Source of the DNA: Verrucomicrobiota bacterium
GTDB lineage: Bacteria; Verrucomicrobiota; Verrucomicrobiia; Limisphaerales; UBA9464
DNA: 38,772 bases
Direction: 5' to 3'
NCBI GenBank assembly: GCA_025363585.1
Contig: JANYDN010000018.1
Span: 1-38,772, forward strand
Part shown: piece after piece, positions 1 through 7,782 of the stretch
Position numbering within the stretch: position 1 is the first letter of the stretch
How the letters are laid out: each line of letters opens with the position of its first letter
Translations under genes and position numbers: made by a program
Notes under the pieces: model-generated
What the model saw: only the letters and a program-made list of their open reading frames with translations
Databases searched by the model: none
What the model was told of the DNA's origin: nothing

Positions 1-27
1 CGGCGATCCGGGCCTTGGAAAAGCACG

Positions 28-1599
28 TCAATCATTTGGAGGAAATCCACCGGGCCACGGCGGCGCGTCCCACGGTTCGCGGATCTCCGCGGCGAACCGG
101 AAATCCACGCGCGCCACGCGGAAAAGCAGCGCGGGCGCGTCCCCGACGAACGGGTGCAGGCACGCGGACCGGGCCTCGCCCTGGAGCGGTTCGCATTCCG
201 TCGCCTTGATTCCCAACCCGATCTCCTGCCGCGTCGTGGAGCGATGTTCCGGCTCGGAGGAATACGCGCGTTCGATCGGGACGATGGCTTGGACCGCGGC
301 CTCATGGCCGTCGAACGCGTCGTTCCATACCGCCGGCAATTCCCGGGAAGCCGGACTTGCCGCGATGACGAGGTCGGGCGCGGATCCCCCGCCCGGCTCG
401 AGACGGACCACGACCTTCCCGTCGGTCGCGCGTTCGAGCGTCGCGCCGGCGAACCGATGCATCGGCATTCCCCGCGCCATCAGGCGCGCGCCGAGGCCGT
501 TCAACAGGTTTGAAATTCCCTGCGTGAAGAACGCGATGCCCACGAGCCCCGTCCGCGGGTCGCGCACGTAGACGCGCCAGTTCGATTGGATCGGCGACGG
601 AAACAGCCGGCGAAAAGGGCCGGCGAGCGCCGGGCCGAAATGTCCGTGGCGAAAAGTGAGGACCGTGAGGATCGCGAGCGATCGGTCGGGCCCGACCCGC
701 GCGAGTTCGAGGCCTTCCGGGACCAACGGCAGCAATCGGTCGGCCGGAACCAGCCAGTTCGCGTAGATGACGTCGGTGATGTCGCTGCGGAATCGGAACA
801 GCGGCAGCAGTCCGCACAGGGCCTTAGCGAACCGTGAATTGGCGGCCCATTCCAACGGGCAGGCGGTCCATCGGGCTCCCGGCGAACGCCACGGCGCCCG
901 CCCGCCCCACGCGGTATCTGGACGCGCACGACGAAAGACGAGTTCCGTCACCCACGCCGTCCACGCGATCAGCAGGATGAATCCGACGGCGTTGCCGGCC
1001 GCGATCCATCGGTCGGCCGGCCTGATTTCGTCCGGCAACAACGGTGCCAGCGACAACGACAAGAACAACGCCCACGCGGCCACGGACAACACCGTGAGCC
1101 CGCGCGCCCAAGTACGCGCGGAAGCGAACGACCCACTCCAGAAACACGCCGCGATCGTGTATCCGAGCGCGCCCCACACCGCGGTCAACCGGAACACCGT
1201 GCTTTCGAACTCGAGGTACGCGGGCAGATTCCGGGACGCCGCGATCTCCGGGCCACGAAGCATCCAAAGCAATTGCCCCGCTTGGTCCGGAACAACGGCG
1301 CAGGCCGTTGCCGCGAATCCCAGCCACGCGGGCCATCGGGCGATCCAGGGCGTGCGCACGAGTGCCAGCGCGAGCACGAGGTCGCTGGCGGCGGTCAATT
1401 GCCACGGAAACCATCCGAGCCGGAACAGCCAGGGATGCAACGCGACCATCCGCATCCGCTCGGCGTCGCCGATCGCCGAGCCTCCGGGAATGAACGGCGC
1501 CAACACCAACGCCATCGTCGCCATCGCGGCGAGATGCGTGACGAACGTGAGGACCAGCGCCCCCTCCAGGAAGCGTGCGGCACGCGGCGTGTCCGTCAT
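28..1599 (-). CDS. Membrane protein fused to a DUF2071-type domain
   Basis: Protein of 523 residues. The N-terminal half (about residues 1-250) has some six hydrophobic membrane segments and loosely resembles small multi-pass proteins such as DUF4386. From about residue 268 to the end the sequence matches the DUF2071/YqjF family: it opens with a segment containing DVIYANWLVP and later has FFTQGISN and a conserved VDFRF stretch. The DUF2071 fold is related to acetoacetate decarboxylase, but no activity is established. The ATG at 1597-1599 is preferred. The frame stays open up to 1803, but that extension would overlap the upstream gene and has an Arg-rich composition typical of non-coding frame. 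The upstream TPR-like gene ends 77 bases away on the same strand. The fusion is unusual because DUF2071 is often a stand-alone soluble protein. Family call firm, function unknown. Confidence 0.8.
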   Translation of the reverse strand: MTDTPRAARFLEGALVLTFVTHLAAMATMALVLAPFIPGGSAIGDAERMRMVALHPWLFRLGWFPWQLTAASDLVLALALVRTPWIARWPAWLGFAATACAVVPDQAGQLLWMLRGPEIAASRNLPAYLEFESTVFRLTAVWGALGYTIAACFWSGSFASARTWARGLTVLSVAAWALFLSLSLAPLLPDEIRPADRWIAAGNAVGFILLIAWTAWVTELVFRRARPDTAWGGRAPWRSPGARWTACPLEWAANSRFAKALCGLLPLFRFRSDITDVIYANWLVPADRLLPLVPEGLELARVGPDRSLAILTVLTFRHGHFGPALAGPFRRLFPSPIQSNWRVYVRDPRTGLVGIAFFTQGISNLLNGLGARLMARGMPMHRFAGATLERATDGKVVVRLEPGGGSAPDLVIAASPASRELPAVWNDAFDGHEAAVQAIVPIERAYSSEPEHRSTTRQEIGLGIKATECEPLQGEARSACLHPFVGDAPALLFRVARVDFRFAAEIREPWDAPPWPGGFPPND

Positions 1600-1676
1600 C
1601 GGGTGCGACGCTATCCGGACGCGCGGCAGCCGGGGAACAAATTCACCGACACTGCCCGGTAACAAGAAGCGCCCGC

Positions 1677-2852
1677 CTAGTGCCCGCGCTTCTGCAACCA
1701 GGCGCGGCCTTCGGGCGACTCGCGGAACGCGGCGAACCGGCGCTCCTCGGTGACGATCGGCAACGGGTCCTTCCCGAGCGCCGTTGCCGCGTTGTCGAGG
1801 CAACGGGCGATCTCGCCGAAATCGCGACGAGCGACCGCGACCGCAATCATCGCGTCGTGCGCGCTGGGCAAGTTTGGTTCGGCCCGCATGACCGCCTCCG
1901 CCATCGCGCGCGCCCGGGTCACTTCACCGTCCTTGGCGACCAACGACGCGCGGAGCGCCTGCAGGTGGAGGTCGCCCCCGATGCCCGCCTCCAACCGTCC
2001 CAACGCCGCGATCGCGCGGAAGTTCTCGCCGCGGTTGACCAGTTTGCCGAAGGCAAGGAGCTCGGGACCGGGATCGTCCGGATAAAGCCGAGCCCAATCC
2101 TTCAGCGCCAAGCCGAGTTCGACCGGCTCGACCTCGAGCGCCGCCGCGATCCGCAACTGGAGAAGAAAGCGGTCCTCGCGGAGCGACAACGGCAGCAGTT
2201 TGTAGGCGTCGAGGAATTCCACCGTCTTCTCCCGTTGCATCAACGCCACGGCTTTCTCGAACGGGACGGAATTCCGCGCGAGATCCGCGTTCGCGCCCGT
2301 GAGGCCGGCGGCGAACCCGGGATCGCGCTTCGATTCGCTCAAGACGTACATCCGGCGGATCGTGTCGCTGAACCATTCGCCCGACGCCAGCGAATGGCCG
2401 TCCGAAACCTCGGCGCCGTCGGTGGCGCGGCGCAGGAGGTAGCGGTGGTAGTTCATCGAGCCATCCGGCAGCAGGATCCGGAACACCGCGACCTGCTGTC
2501 CGTTGGTCGGGATGGCGCGGAGGAATTTGAACTGGGAGAAGCCGCGCAGGGCGAACTCGTAGCTGGGCGCCGCGCCTTTCGCGAACTCGATGGCGAAGGT
2601 CCTGCGCGCCGCCTCGTCGCCGGGAAGCCCGACCAGCGCGCGTTCGCCGATCCGCTGGAAATCGAGTCGCGCGAGCATCGCCTTGGCGTCGCCCTTGTGG
2701 AACGCCGCCTCGTATTCCGCGCCGAAGACGGTGGCCTCGGCGGCGGTTGGAACCGCGTTGGAAGCCACGTTCAACTGCGCGAACGCGGCCACCTGCAACG
2801 CCAGCACGCCGGTCGCGAAAACCAATGCCCGTCGTCCTAAAACCGAGATCAC
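1677..2852 (-). CDS. Secreted TPR-like repeat protein of unknown function
   Basis: Protein of 391 residues. From the GTG at 2850-2852 it opens with a basic n-region and a hydrophobic stretch ending in AAFAQ, a plausible signal peptide with cleavage near residue 26. The mature part is rich in Ala, Leu, Arg and Glu and looks all-helical. The second half (for example GRLEAGIGGDLHLQALRASL and the following AEAVMRAEPNLPSAHD) reads like TPR-type helix pairs. A TTG at 2898-2900 could extend it by 16 residues, but that codon lies at the T-tract of the terminator of the gene upstream (2898-2936), so the GTG start is favoured. It may be co-transcribed with the DUF2071 gene 77 bases downstream. Probably periplasmic; no catalytic motif seen. 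Confidence 0.7.
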   Translation of the reverse strand: MISVLGRRALVFATGVLALQVAAFAQLNVASNAVPTAAEATVFGAEYEAAFHKGDAKAMLARLDFQRIGERALVGLPGDEAARRTFAIEFAKGAAPSYEFALRGFSQFKFLRAIPTNGQQVAVFRILLPDGSMNYHRYLLRRATDGAEVSDGHSLASGEWFSDTIRRMYVLSESKRDPGFAAGLTGANADLARNSVPFEKAVALMQREKTVEFLDAYKLLPLSLREDRFLLQLRIAAALEVEPVELGLALKDWARLYPDDPGPELLAFGKLVNRGENFRAIAALGRLEAGIGGDLHLQALRASLVAKDGEVTRARAMAEAVMRAEPNLPSAHDAMIAVAVARRDFGEIARCLDNAATALGKDPLPIVTEERRFAAFRESPEGRAWLQKRGH

Positions 2853-2897
2853 GGCGCGCGATATAGCCCGGTCCCGGGTCGAAATCCACCCGGGAAA

Positions 2898-2936
2898 CAA
2901 AAACCCCGGCGTCGGCCGTGGCCGTCCGCCGGGGTT
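2898..2936 (-). terminator. Rho-independent terminator of the secreted protein gene at 2954-6421
   Basis: On the minus strand, 17 bases after the stop codon, arms AACCCCGGCG (2927-2936) and CGCCGGGGTT (2902-2911) pair perfectly over 10 bp. A small inner hairpin (CGGCC/GGCCG, 2913-2924) fills the loop. The T-tract TTTTTGTTT follows at 2903-2895. It separates this gene from the TPR-like gene and overlaps the longest possible start of that gene, which supports the shorter start. Confidence 0.85.
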
Positions 2937-2953
2937 GCGGTCTCGGACAACGA

Positions 2954-5900
2954 TTAGTTGCCGGAATACTTCACGACGACGTTGCCACCGGTGACGGCGA
3001 TGTTGTCGATCCTGAGCCCGGCGGCGCCGGAGAGCCGGTAGAACCGGGACTCGCCTGAGGGCACGACGGTCACGGTCTTCGTCGCGGTGTTGACCGTGGC
3101 CGCGGCCTCGTCGGCGAAGACGCCGCCCAAGGTCGCGGTCGACTGCAAGACGATGCTCGGCACGACGGCCTTCACCGTGGAGTAGGCCTTGATGCCGCCC
3201 GCGTCGTTGATGAGCGTGCGGTCACCGGTAGCCGGATTCACCGTGAACCATTCCACGTGCGCCCCGCCGCCGTTCTCGTACCAGAGCATCCGGAACGGAT
3301 AGAGACCGGCCTTCGCGACGACGACGTCGAACGTCTCGTCCGCCGGCCCACCGTTGTGGTAGGCCAACGGGATGGTCGTCGCCTCGAGGGGCACCCCGGA
3401 CTGGATCTTGTAGCCGTCGTCGCAATTGACGCCGAAGCGGGTGACACCGGCGGGCAGGTCGAGATAGGTGAGGACCTGCATCGACCAGTTGTCCGTCCCA
3501 AAGGTGCCGGCGTCCTCGCCCGGGATGGGTTGGTCGGGCTGGAAGTAGCCGTCGCCGGCATCCGGCGCGTTCTGCGAGAAGTTGATCAAGGGCGCGACGA
3601 CGGTGAGGTCATATGCCTTCGCATACGGCGAATTGGCGATCAACTGGTCCTCCGCGCGCTGCAGCGTGTTGCCCAGCGTGCCGTTGTCCGACGTCGCCTG
3701 CACCACCCGCACGTTGAAACCGGCGTCCACGCCGTTGCCGGCGAAACGCGTCGCGGGATCGAGCGAGAGGTATTCGAGCGTGAAACTCCAGGAGCTCGTC
3801 TGGGCGACGTTCAGGCTGTCGGAGAAATCGATCCGGGCCGTGTTGACCGAACCGGACGGCGGCAGCGTCGCCAACTTGTAGCTCACGGTCGCGCCGTCCG
3901 CGGTGGCCGTGACCACCGGCGTCACTTCCTGCCCGTTGACCTTCAGCTTCACCGAGCCGGCCTTGAGCGATGTGTCGCGGTTCTGGATGGTGACGTTGAT
4001 CGACGGCGTCGCGGTCACGACGGTTGAATCCGGGCTCGGGGAGATCAACGTGACCGCCGCGCGCTGGATCCCGGGGTCGGCCACCGGGACGAAGACGAGG
4101 TAGTTGAGGTAACGCATCCCGTCGTCGGTGTCGCCCGTCACCGTCCGCAACCGGAGCGTCGTGACGCCGGAGAGGCGCAGGATCACCTTGGCCCCGGAGC
4201 CATCGGTGAGCGGGAAGTTGCGGTATTGGAAGCCGGTCTTGTTGCCGAGGAACGACCCAAGAACCTTCGTCGTTTGGTTCGGTTGCGTCCGGTCGCCCGT
4301 GACCAATTCGAGGACGCTCTCGCCCTGGGCGAGGTTGACGACCGCCTCGCGCAGGTACACCTCGTACGACCCGGCGTCGAACGTCCGCGTGTAGTTCATC
4401 CATTCGCCGGCCACCAGATCGCCCACGTCGTAGTCAAACACCTGGTTGCCGTTGCCGGGACCGCCGGCCAACACGTACTGCACCCGCGGGACGTCGAGCG
4501 TGTGCTGCATGCGGACGGGATCCTGGGTGCGGTACACGGTGTCGTTTCCGTTCGGGGTCGCGCGCGTCTCGTGGAAATCGATGTCCGCGGTGCCGGTCGT
4601 GTCGCTGAACGAGGTCGCCGACGAACCGCCCTCGCCGACGAGGGTCGGGTGGTCGACGAATTGGCCGCCCCCAAAATCGTAGTCCTCGATCTCCATGGAA
4701 AGGTTAGAGGCGAGGAAGGTATCGAACACGACGTTGTTGGTGGTGCCGAGCCCCTCGGAGTCGACGACGACGAACTGCCCCACGTAGGTGGCGTTCGCGA
4801 CGAGGCTCGCATAGGAGGCCGTGCGGGAATTGCCGCTGCCCGTCACCGCGAGGCCGTTGGCCTTCGTGTATTTGGTTCCATTGAGCACGAGCGCGACGCT
4901 GTCGTCGGCGAGCGCCTTGTCGTCGGTCGCCACGAAGGAAACCACGGTGGACGCGGGGAGGAAGCTCGCGGCATTCGCGGGCGTCGCCGAACCGATCGAC
5001 GGCGCCACGTTCGCCGCGACCGGCGGTGCGAAGGCGACGAGGTTATCGAAGACCACGGTGTACGGATTCTCGGGCGCGTTGCCGTCGAAGTCCTGGTACA
5101 GGTACAGGGTCGGGTATCCGGTCGTGAAAAACGGCGCGGCGGGCGAGTCGGACCCCGATGCCAGCACGTCTGCCGCGGGGGTATCGATCACCGTCTTCTC
5201 CCACAGGACCGCGTTGTTGGCGGACTTGTCGAGCACCCGCGCGCGGATCTCGATGTTCCCGTCGTGCGCCCAGAGGCGCAGCGTCATCGTGATGTTCTCG
5301 TTGGGCGCGCCGTCCGGATAATGGTCCGCGACGAAGTATTTCCCGATGCCCTTGGTGACCAGGATGTCGGTCGTCGATTTCGCGAAGCCGTATCCCGCCA
5401 GGGTAAGCGGCGTGTTGCCGCCGGTGTTCGGGACGAAGGCCAGGATCGCGAACGAGTCCTTCCCGCCGGTCTGGACCACGTCGACGGCGAACTCCGTGAT
5501 CTCGCCTTCCTTGATCTCGTAGGCACGGCTCGTCTTTTGGCTCGCCGAGAAGATCGCCTGTCCCGCGGGTGGTTGGGCGAAAGTGAATTTCCCGTCCGCC
5601 TCGGTCGGGAGTCCGAAGCCGTTGATGAAGGACGCGTCCGTCCAGTCGGTCTTGGTGTTGTCGTTGAAATTATCGACGACCTCGAGGTCGTCCACGTACG
5701 CGACCGCGTTGTCGTATTCGACCGTGTACGGGTTCTCCGGGGCGGCGCTGTCGAAGTCCTGGTAGAGATACAGCGTGAAGTATCCCGTGGTCGTGAACGG
5801 TGCCGCGGGCGAGTCCGAGCCCGAGGCCAAAACATCCGCCGCCGGCGTGTCGATCACGGTGTTCTCCCAAAGCACGGCGTTGTTCGCCGACTTGTCGAGC

Positions 5901-6421
5901 ACCTGGGCGCGGATCTCGACGTTGCCGCCTTTGGCCTTGAGGCGGAGCGTCATCGTGATGTTCTCGTTCGGCGCGCCGTCCGGGTAATGGTCGGCCACGA
6001 AATACTTGCCGATGCCTTTCGTGACCAGGATGTCGGTGGTCGACTTGGCGAAGCCGTAGCCCGCGAGGGTGAGCGGCGTGTTGCCGCCGGTGTTCGGGAC
6101 GAACGCGAGGATCGCGAACGAGTCCTTGCCGCCCGTTTTCTGGACATCGACCCGGAAGTCGATCGTGCGGCCTTCCTTCAATTCAAAGGCTTGGGTCGTC
6201 TTCTGGCTGGCCGAGAAGATGGCCTGCCCGGCGGGCGGTTGCTGGAAGACGAACCGGCCGCCCGACTCGACCGGCAGCCCGAATCCGTTGATGAACGTCG
6301 AGTCCGTCCAGCCGGTCTTCGTGTTGTCGTCGAAATTATCCAGCACGGTCGCCGTCGCCGTGAGGCAACAGGCCGCCGCGACGCCGAAAGCGACCGCACG
6401 GCTGAAAATGGATGTGATCAT
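2954..6421 (-). CDS. Large secreted protein with duplicated N-terminal domain, CBM6-like and PA14-like domains
   Basis: Protein of 1155 residues with a signal peptide ending near residue 24 (ACCLTATA). Residues about 25-245 and 247-470 are two copies of one beta-rich domain, each starting DNF(D/N)DNTKT and containing the same 66-residue stretch. An Ig/cadherin-like segment follows (about 475-570), then a CBM6-like jelly roll (about 575-790, from MEIEDYDFGGGQFVDHPTL), another Ig-like segment, and a PA14-like domain (about 895-1060, with FGVNCDDGYKIQSG and YPFRMLWYENGGGAHVEW). The C-terminus has SRFYRLSG followed by a short strand, an ending common in secreted Verrucomicrobia proteins. It probably binds polysaccharide or glycoprotein outside the cell; no glycosidase site was found. 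Single-gene unit with its own terminator. Confidence 0.8.
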   Translation of the reverse strand: MITSIFSRAVAFGVAAACCLTATATVLDNFDDNTKTGWTDSTFINGFGLPVESGGRFVFQQPPAGQAIFSASQKTTQAFELKEGRTIDFRVDVQKTGGKDSFAILAFVPNTGGNTPLTLAGYGFAKSTTDILVTKGIGKYFVADHYPDGAPNENITMTLRLKAKGGNVEIRAQVLDKSANNAVLWENTVIDTPAADVLASGSDSPAAPFTTTGYFTLYLYQDFDSAAPENPYTVEYDNAVAYVDDLEVVDNFNDNTKTDWTDASFINGFGLPTEADGKFTFAQPPAGQAIFSASQKTSRAYEIKEGEITEFAVDVVQTGGKDSFAILAFVPNTGGNTPLTLAGYGFAKSTTDILVTKGIGKYFVADHYPDGAPNENITMTLRLWAHDGNIEIRARVLDKSANNAVLWEKTVIDTPAADVLASGSDSPAAPFFTTGYPTLYLYQDFDGNAPENPYTVVFDNLVAFAPPVAANVAPSIGSATPANAASFLPASTVVSFVATDDKALADDSVALVLNGTKYTKANGLAVTGSGNSRTASYASLVANATYVGQFVVVDSEGLGTTNNVVFDTFLASNLSMEIEDYDFGGGQFVDHPTLVGEGGSSATSFSDTTGTADIDFHETRATPNGNDTVYRTQDPVRMQHTLDVPRVQYVLAGGPGNGNQVFDYDVGDLVAGEWMNYTRTFDAGSYEVYLREAVVNLAQGESVLELVTGDRTQPNQTTKVLGSFLGNKTGFQYRNFPLTDGSGAKVILRLSGVTTLRLRTVTGDTDDGMRYLNYLVFVPVADPGIQRAAVTLISPSPDSTVVTATPSINVTIQNRDTSLKAGSVKLKVNGQEVTPVVTATADGATVSYKLATLPPSGSVNTARIDFSDSLNVAQTSSWSFTLEYLSLDPATRFAGNGVDAGFNVRVVQATSDNGTLGNTLQRAEDQLIANSPYAKAYDLTVVAPLINFSQNAPDAGDGYFQPDQPIPGEDAGTFGTDNWSMQVLTYLDLPAGVTRFGVNCDDGYKIQSGVPLEATTIPLAYHNGGPADETFDVVVAKAGLYPFRMLWYENGGGAHVEWFTVNPATGDRTLINDAGGIKAYSTVKAVVPSIVLQSTATLGGVFADEAAATVNTATKTVTVVPSGESRFYRLSGAAGLRIDNIAVTGGNVVVKYSGN

Positions 6422-6474
6422 GGATTGGATGGTATTCCCCTTGGAGAGATGCTGGCGTTATGAACCCGCGGCCC

Positions 6475-6506
6475 AACCGGCGTCAAAGGCTTTGTAGCCG
6501 CCGGTT
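6475..6506. repeat. Nested palindrome between the cardiolipin synthase and the secreted protein gene
   Basis: Perfect 8-bp arms AACCGGCG (6475-6482) and CGCCGGTT (6499-6506) enclose a second short palindrome, CAAAG-G-CTTTG (6484-6494). It lies after the cardiolipin synthase stop and 54 bases upstream of the secreted protein start, both on the minus strand. It could be a terminator without a T-tract or a copy of a dispersed repeat. Function not shown by sequence. Confidence 0.4.
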
Positions 6507-6537
6507 TGAGACGGTGTCGCGTCGCGGCTTCCGATGC

Positions 6538-7674
6538 CTACCGACCGGGCTTTGCGAGCCAGCCGGTCAGCCAGGGATCCAGGCGGTACATGATCGAGAA
6601 CGCGAGCCATTCGCGGGTCATGTCCCACCATCCACGTGACCGTCCCCACGCGACCCTATCGATTTTCCGGCTCCGGGACACCATGTCCTCCACGTCCGCG
6701 CGCGCGGCTTCCACGACGCGCGGATCTTCCAGACGAAGCATGAGCTCGTAGTTCAGGTAGAGGCTGCGCGGGTCGAGATTCGAGGAACCCGTGTAGACCG
6801 CGTTGTCGATGAGGAACACCTTCGCATGCAGCACGCGCGGCTCGTACTCGAGAATCCCGACGCCGGAACGCAGCAACGACGAGTACAACCGGCGCGCCGC
6901 CAACTGCGAGAGCCACACGTCCGACTGGGCCGGCAACACCACGCGCACGCTGGCCCCGCGCCGTGCCGCTTTCCGCAGCTCCCTCCGGATCGCGGCCGAC
7001 GGCAGGAAATACGGCGTCACCAGGGTCACCCGTTTCGCCCGCGCCAAATCCCCGATGAATGCCTTGGACATCCCGCTCGGCCCGTGGCCGGGCGACACCG
7101 GGAGAATGCGAAGGCCCGGTTCGCATCCGCCCGCGTCGTCCCAAACGCGGCGCCGCCACCGGGACATCCACGGCGGTCGATCCGCATGCGCCTGGTAAAG
7201 GCTCGCGAAAAGTTTCCCGAGGGCGGCCGCCGCGGGACCGGCGACCCGGAGCCCCGTGTCGCGCCAACCATCCGTCACGCCGTCGCCGTCGTATTCGGGC
7301 GCGATGTTGAAGCCGCCCACGAACGCCACCGCGTCGTCGCACACCAGGATCTTGCGATGGTCGCGCACCAGGATCTTGGGCGTTCGCACCCGGTTGAACC
7401 ACCGGACCCCGCCGCCGGCCTTGGCCAGGGGCTCCAGATAGGAGTCCGACAAACCGCTCGATCCGACCGCGTCGAGCAGGACCGACACGCGGACCCCCCG
7501 CATCGCCGCGGCCACCAACGCTTCCCGGAAGGCGTCGCCCGGGACGCCCGGATGGAAAATGAACATCTCGAGGCACACCGACACCCGCGCCCCGCGGATG
7601 GCCGCGAGCATCATCGGGAAGGCGCGCCCTCCCGAACCAATCCATTCCGCGGTGTTCGTCTCCGACGCTTCCAT
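6538..7674 (-). CDS. cls: Cardiolipin synthase / phospholipase D family protein (ClsB-like)
   Basis: Protein of 378 residues with two phospholipase D HxKxxxxD motifs: H106-K108-D113 (in DHRKILVCDDAVAFVGGFNI) and H283-K285-D290 (in LHAKVFLIDNAVYTGSSNLD). The two-lobed architecture and absence of N-terminal membrane helices fit ClsB-type enzymes, which make cardiolipin by phosphatidyl transfer at the inner membrane. The ATG at 7672-7674 is chosen because GGGAGG lies a few bases upstream, one of the few clear ribosome-binding sites here; the open frame upstream is low-complexity shadow. A GTG directly before the ATG is also possible. It is divergent from rmuC with 108 bases between the starts. 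Family certain; exact lipid substrate inferred. Confidence 0.88.
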   Translation of the reverse strand: MEASETNTAEWIGSGGRAFPMMLAAIRGARVSVCLEMFIFHPGVPGDAFREALVAAAMRGVRVSVLLDAVGSSGLSDSYLEPLAKAGGGVRWFNRVRTPKILVRDHRKILVCDDAVAFVGGFNIAPEYDGDGVTDGWRDTGLRVAGPAAAALGKLFASLYQAHADRPPWMSRWRRRVWDDAGGCEPGLRILPVSPGHGPSGMSKAFIGDLARAKRVTLVTPYFLPSAAIRRELRKAARRGASVRVVLPAQSDVWLSQLAARRLYSSLLRSGVGILEYEPRVLHAKVFLIDNAVYTGSSNLDPRSLYLNYELMLRLEDPRVVEAARADVEDMVSRSRKIDRVAWGRSRGWWDMTREWLAFSIMYRLDPWLTGWLAKPGR

Positions 7675-7782
7675 CACGCCTCCCACTAGCCCGGCTTCGT
7701 CCCGTGACCAAGCGGGAATTCCGTCGCGGGCCGCATTTCGCGGCCGGCGAAGATTCCGGTTGCCCGGTCCCCCGTCCGACGC

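Noticed and set aside
1600-1803. N-terminal extension of the DUF2071 protein
   Set aside because: Arg-rich sequence overlapping the TPR-like gene; the first ATG after it begins a normal membrane protein.
4980-6370. Nucleotide repeat considered as a mobile element duplication
   Set aside because: The repeat lies wholly inside one gene, keeps frame and protein sequence, and has no terminal inverted repeats.
4226-6463. 745-codon plus-strand frame opposite the large secreted protein
   Set aside because: Antisense shadow rich in Val/Arg/Glu. Its apparent internal repeats simply mirror the duplicated domain on the other strand.
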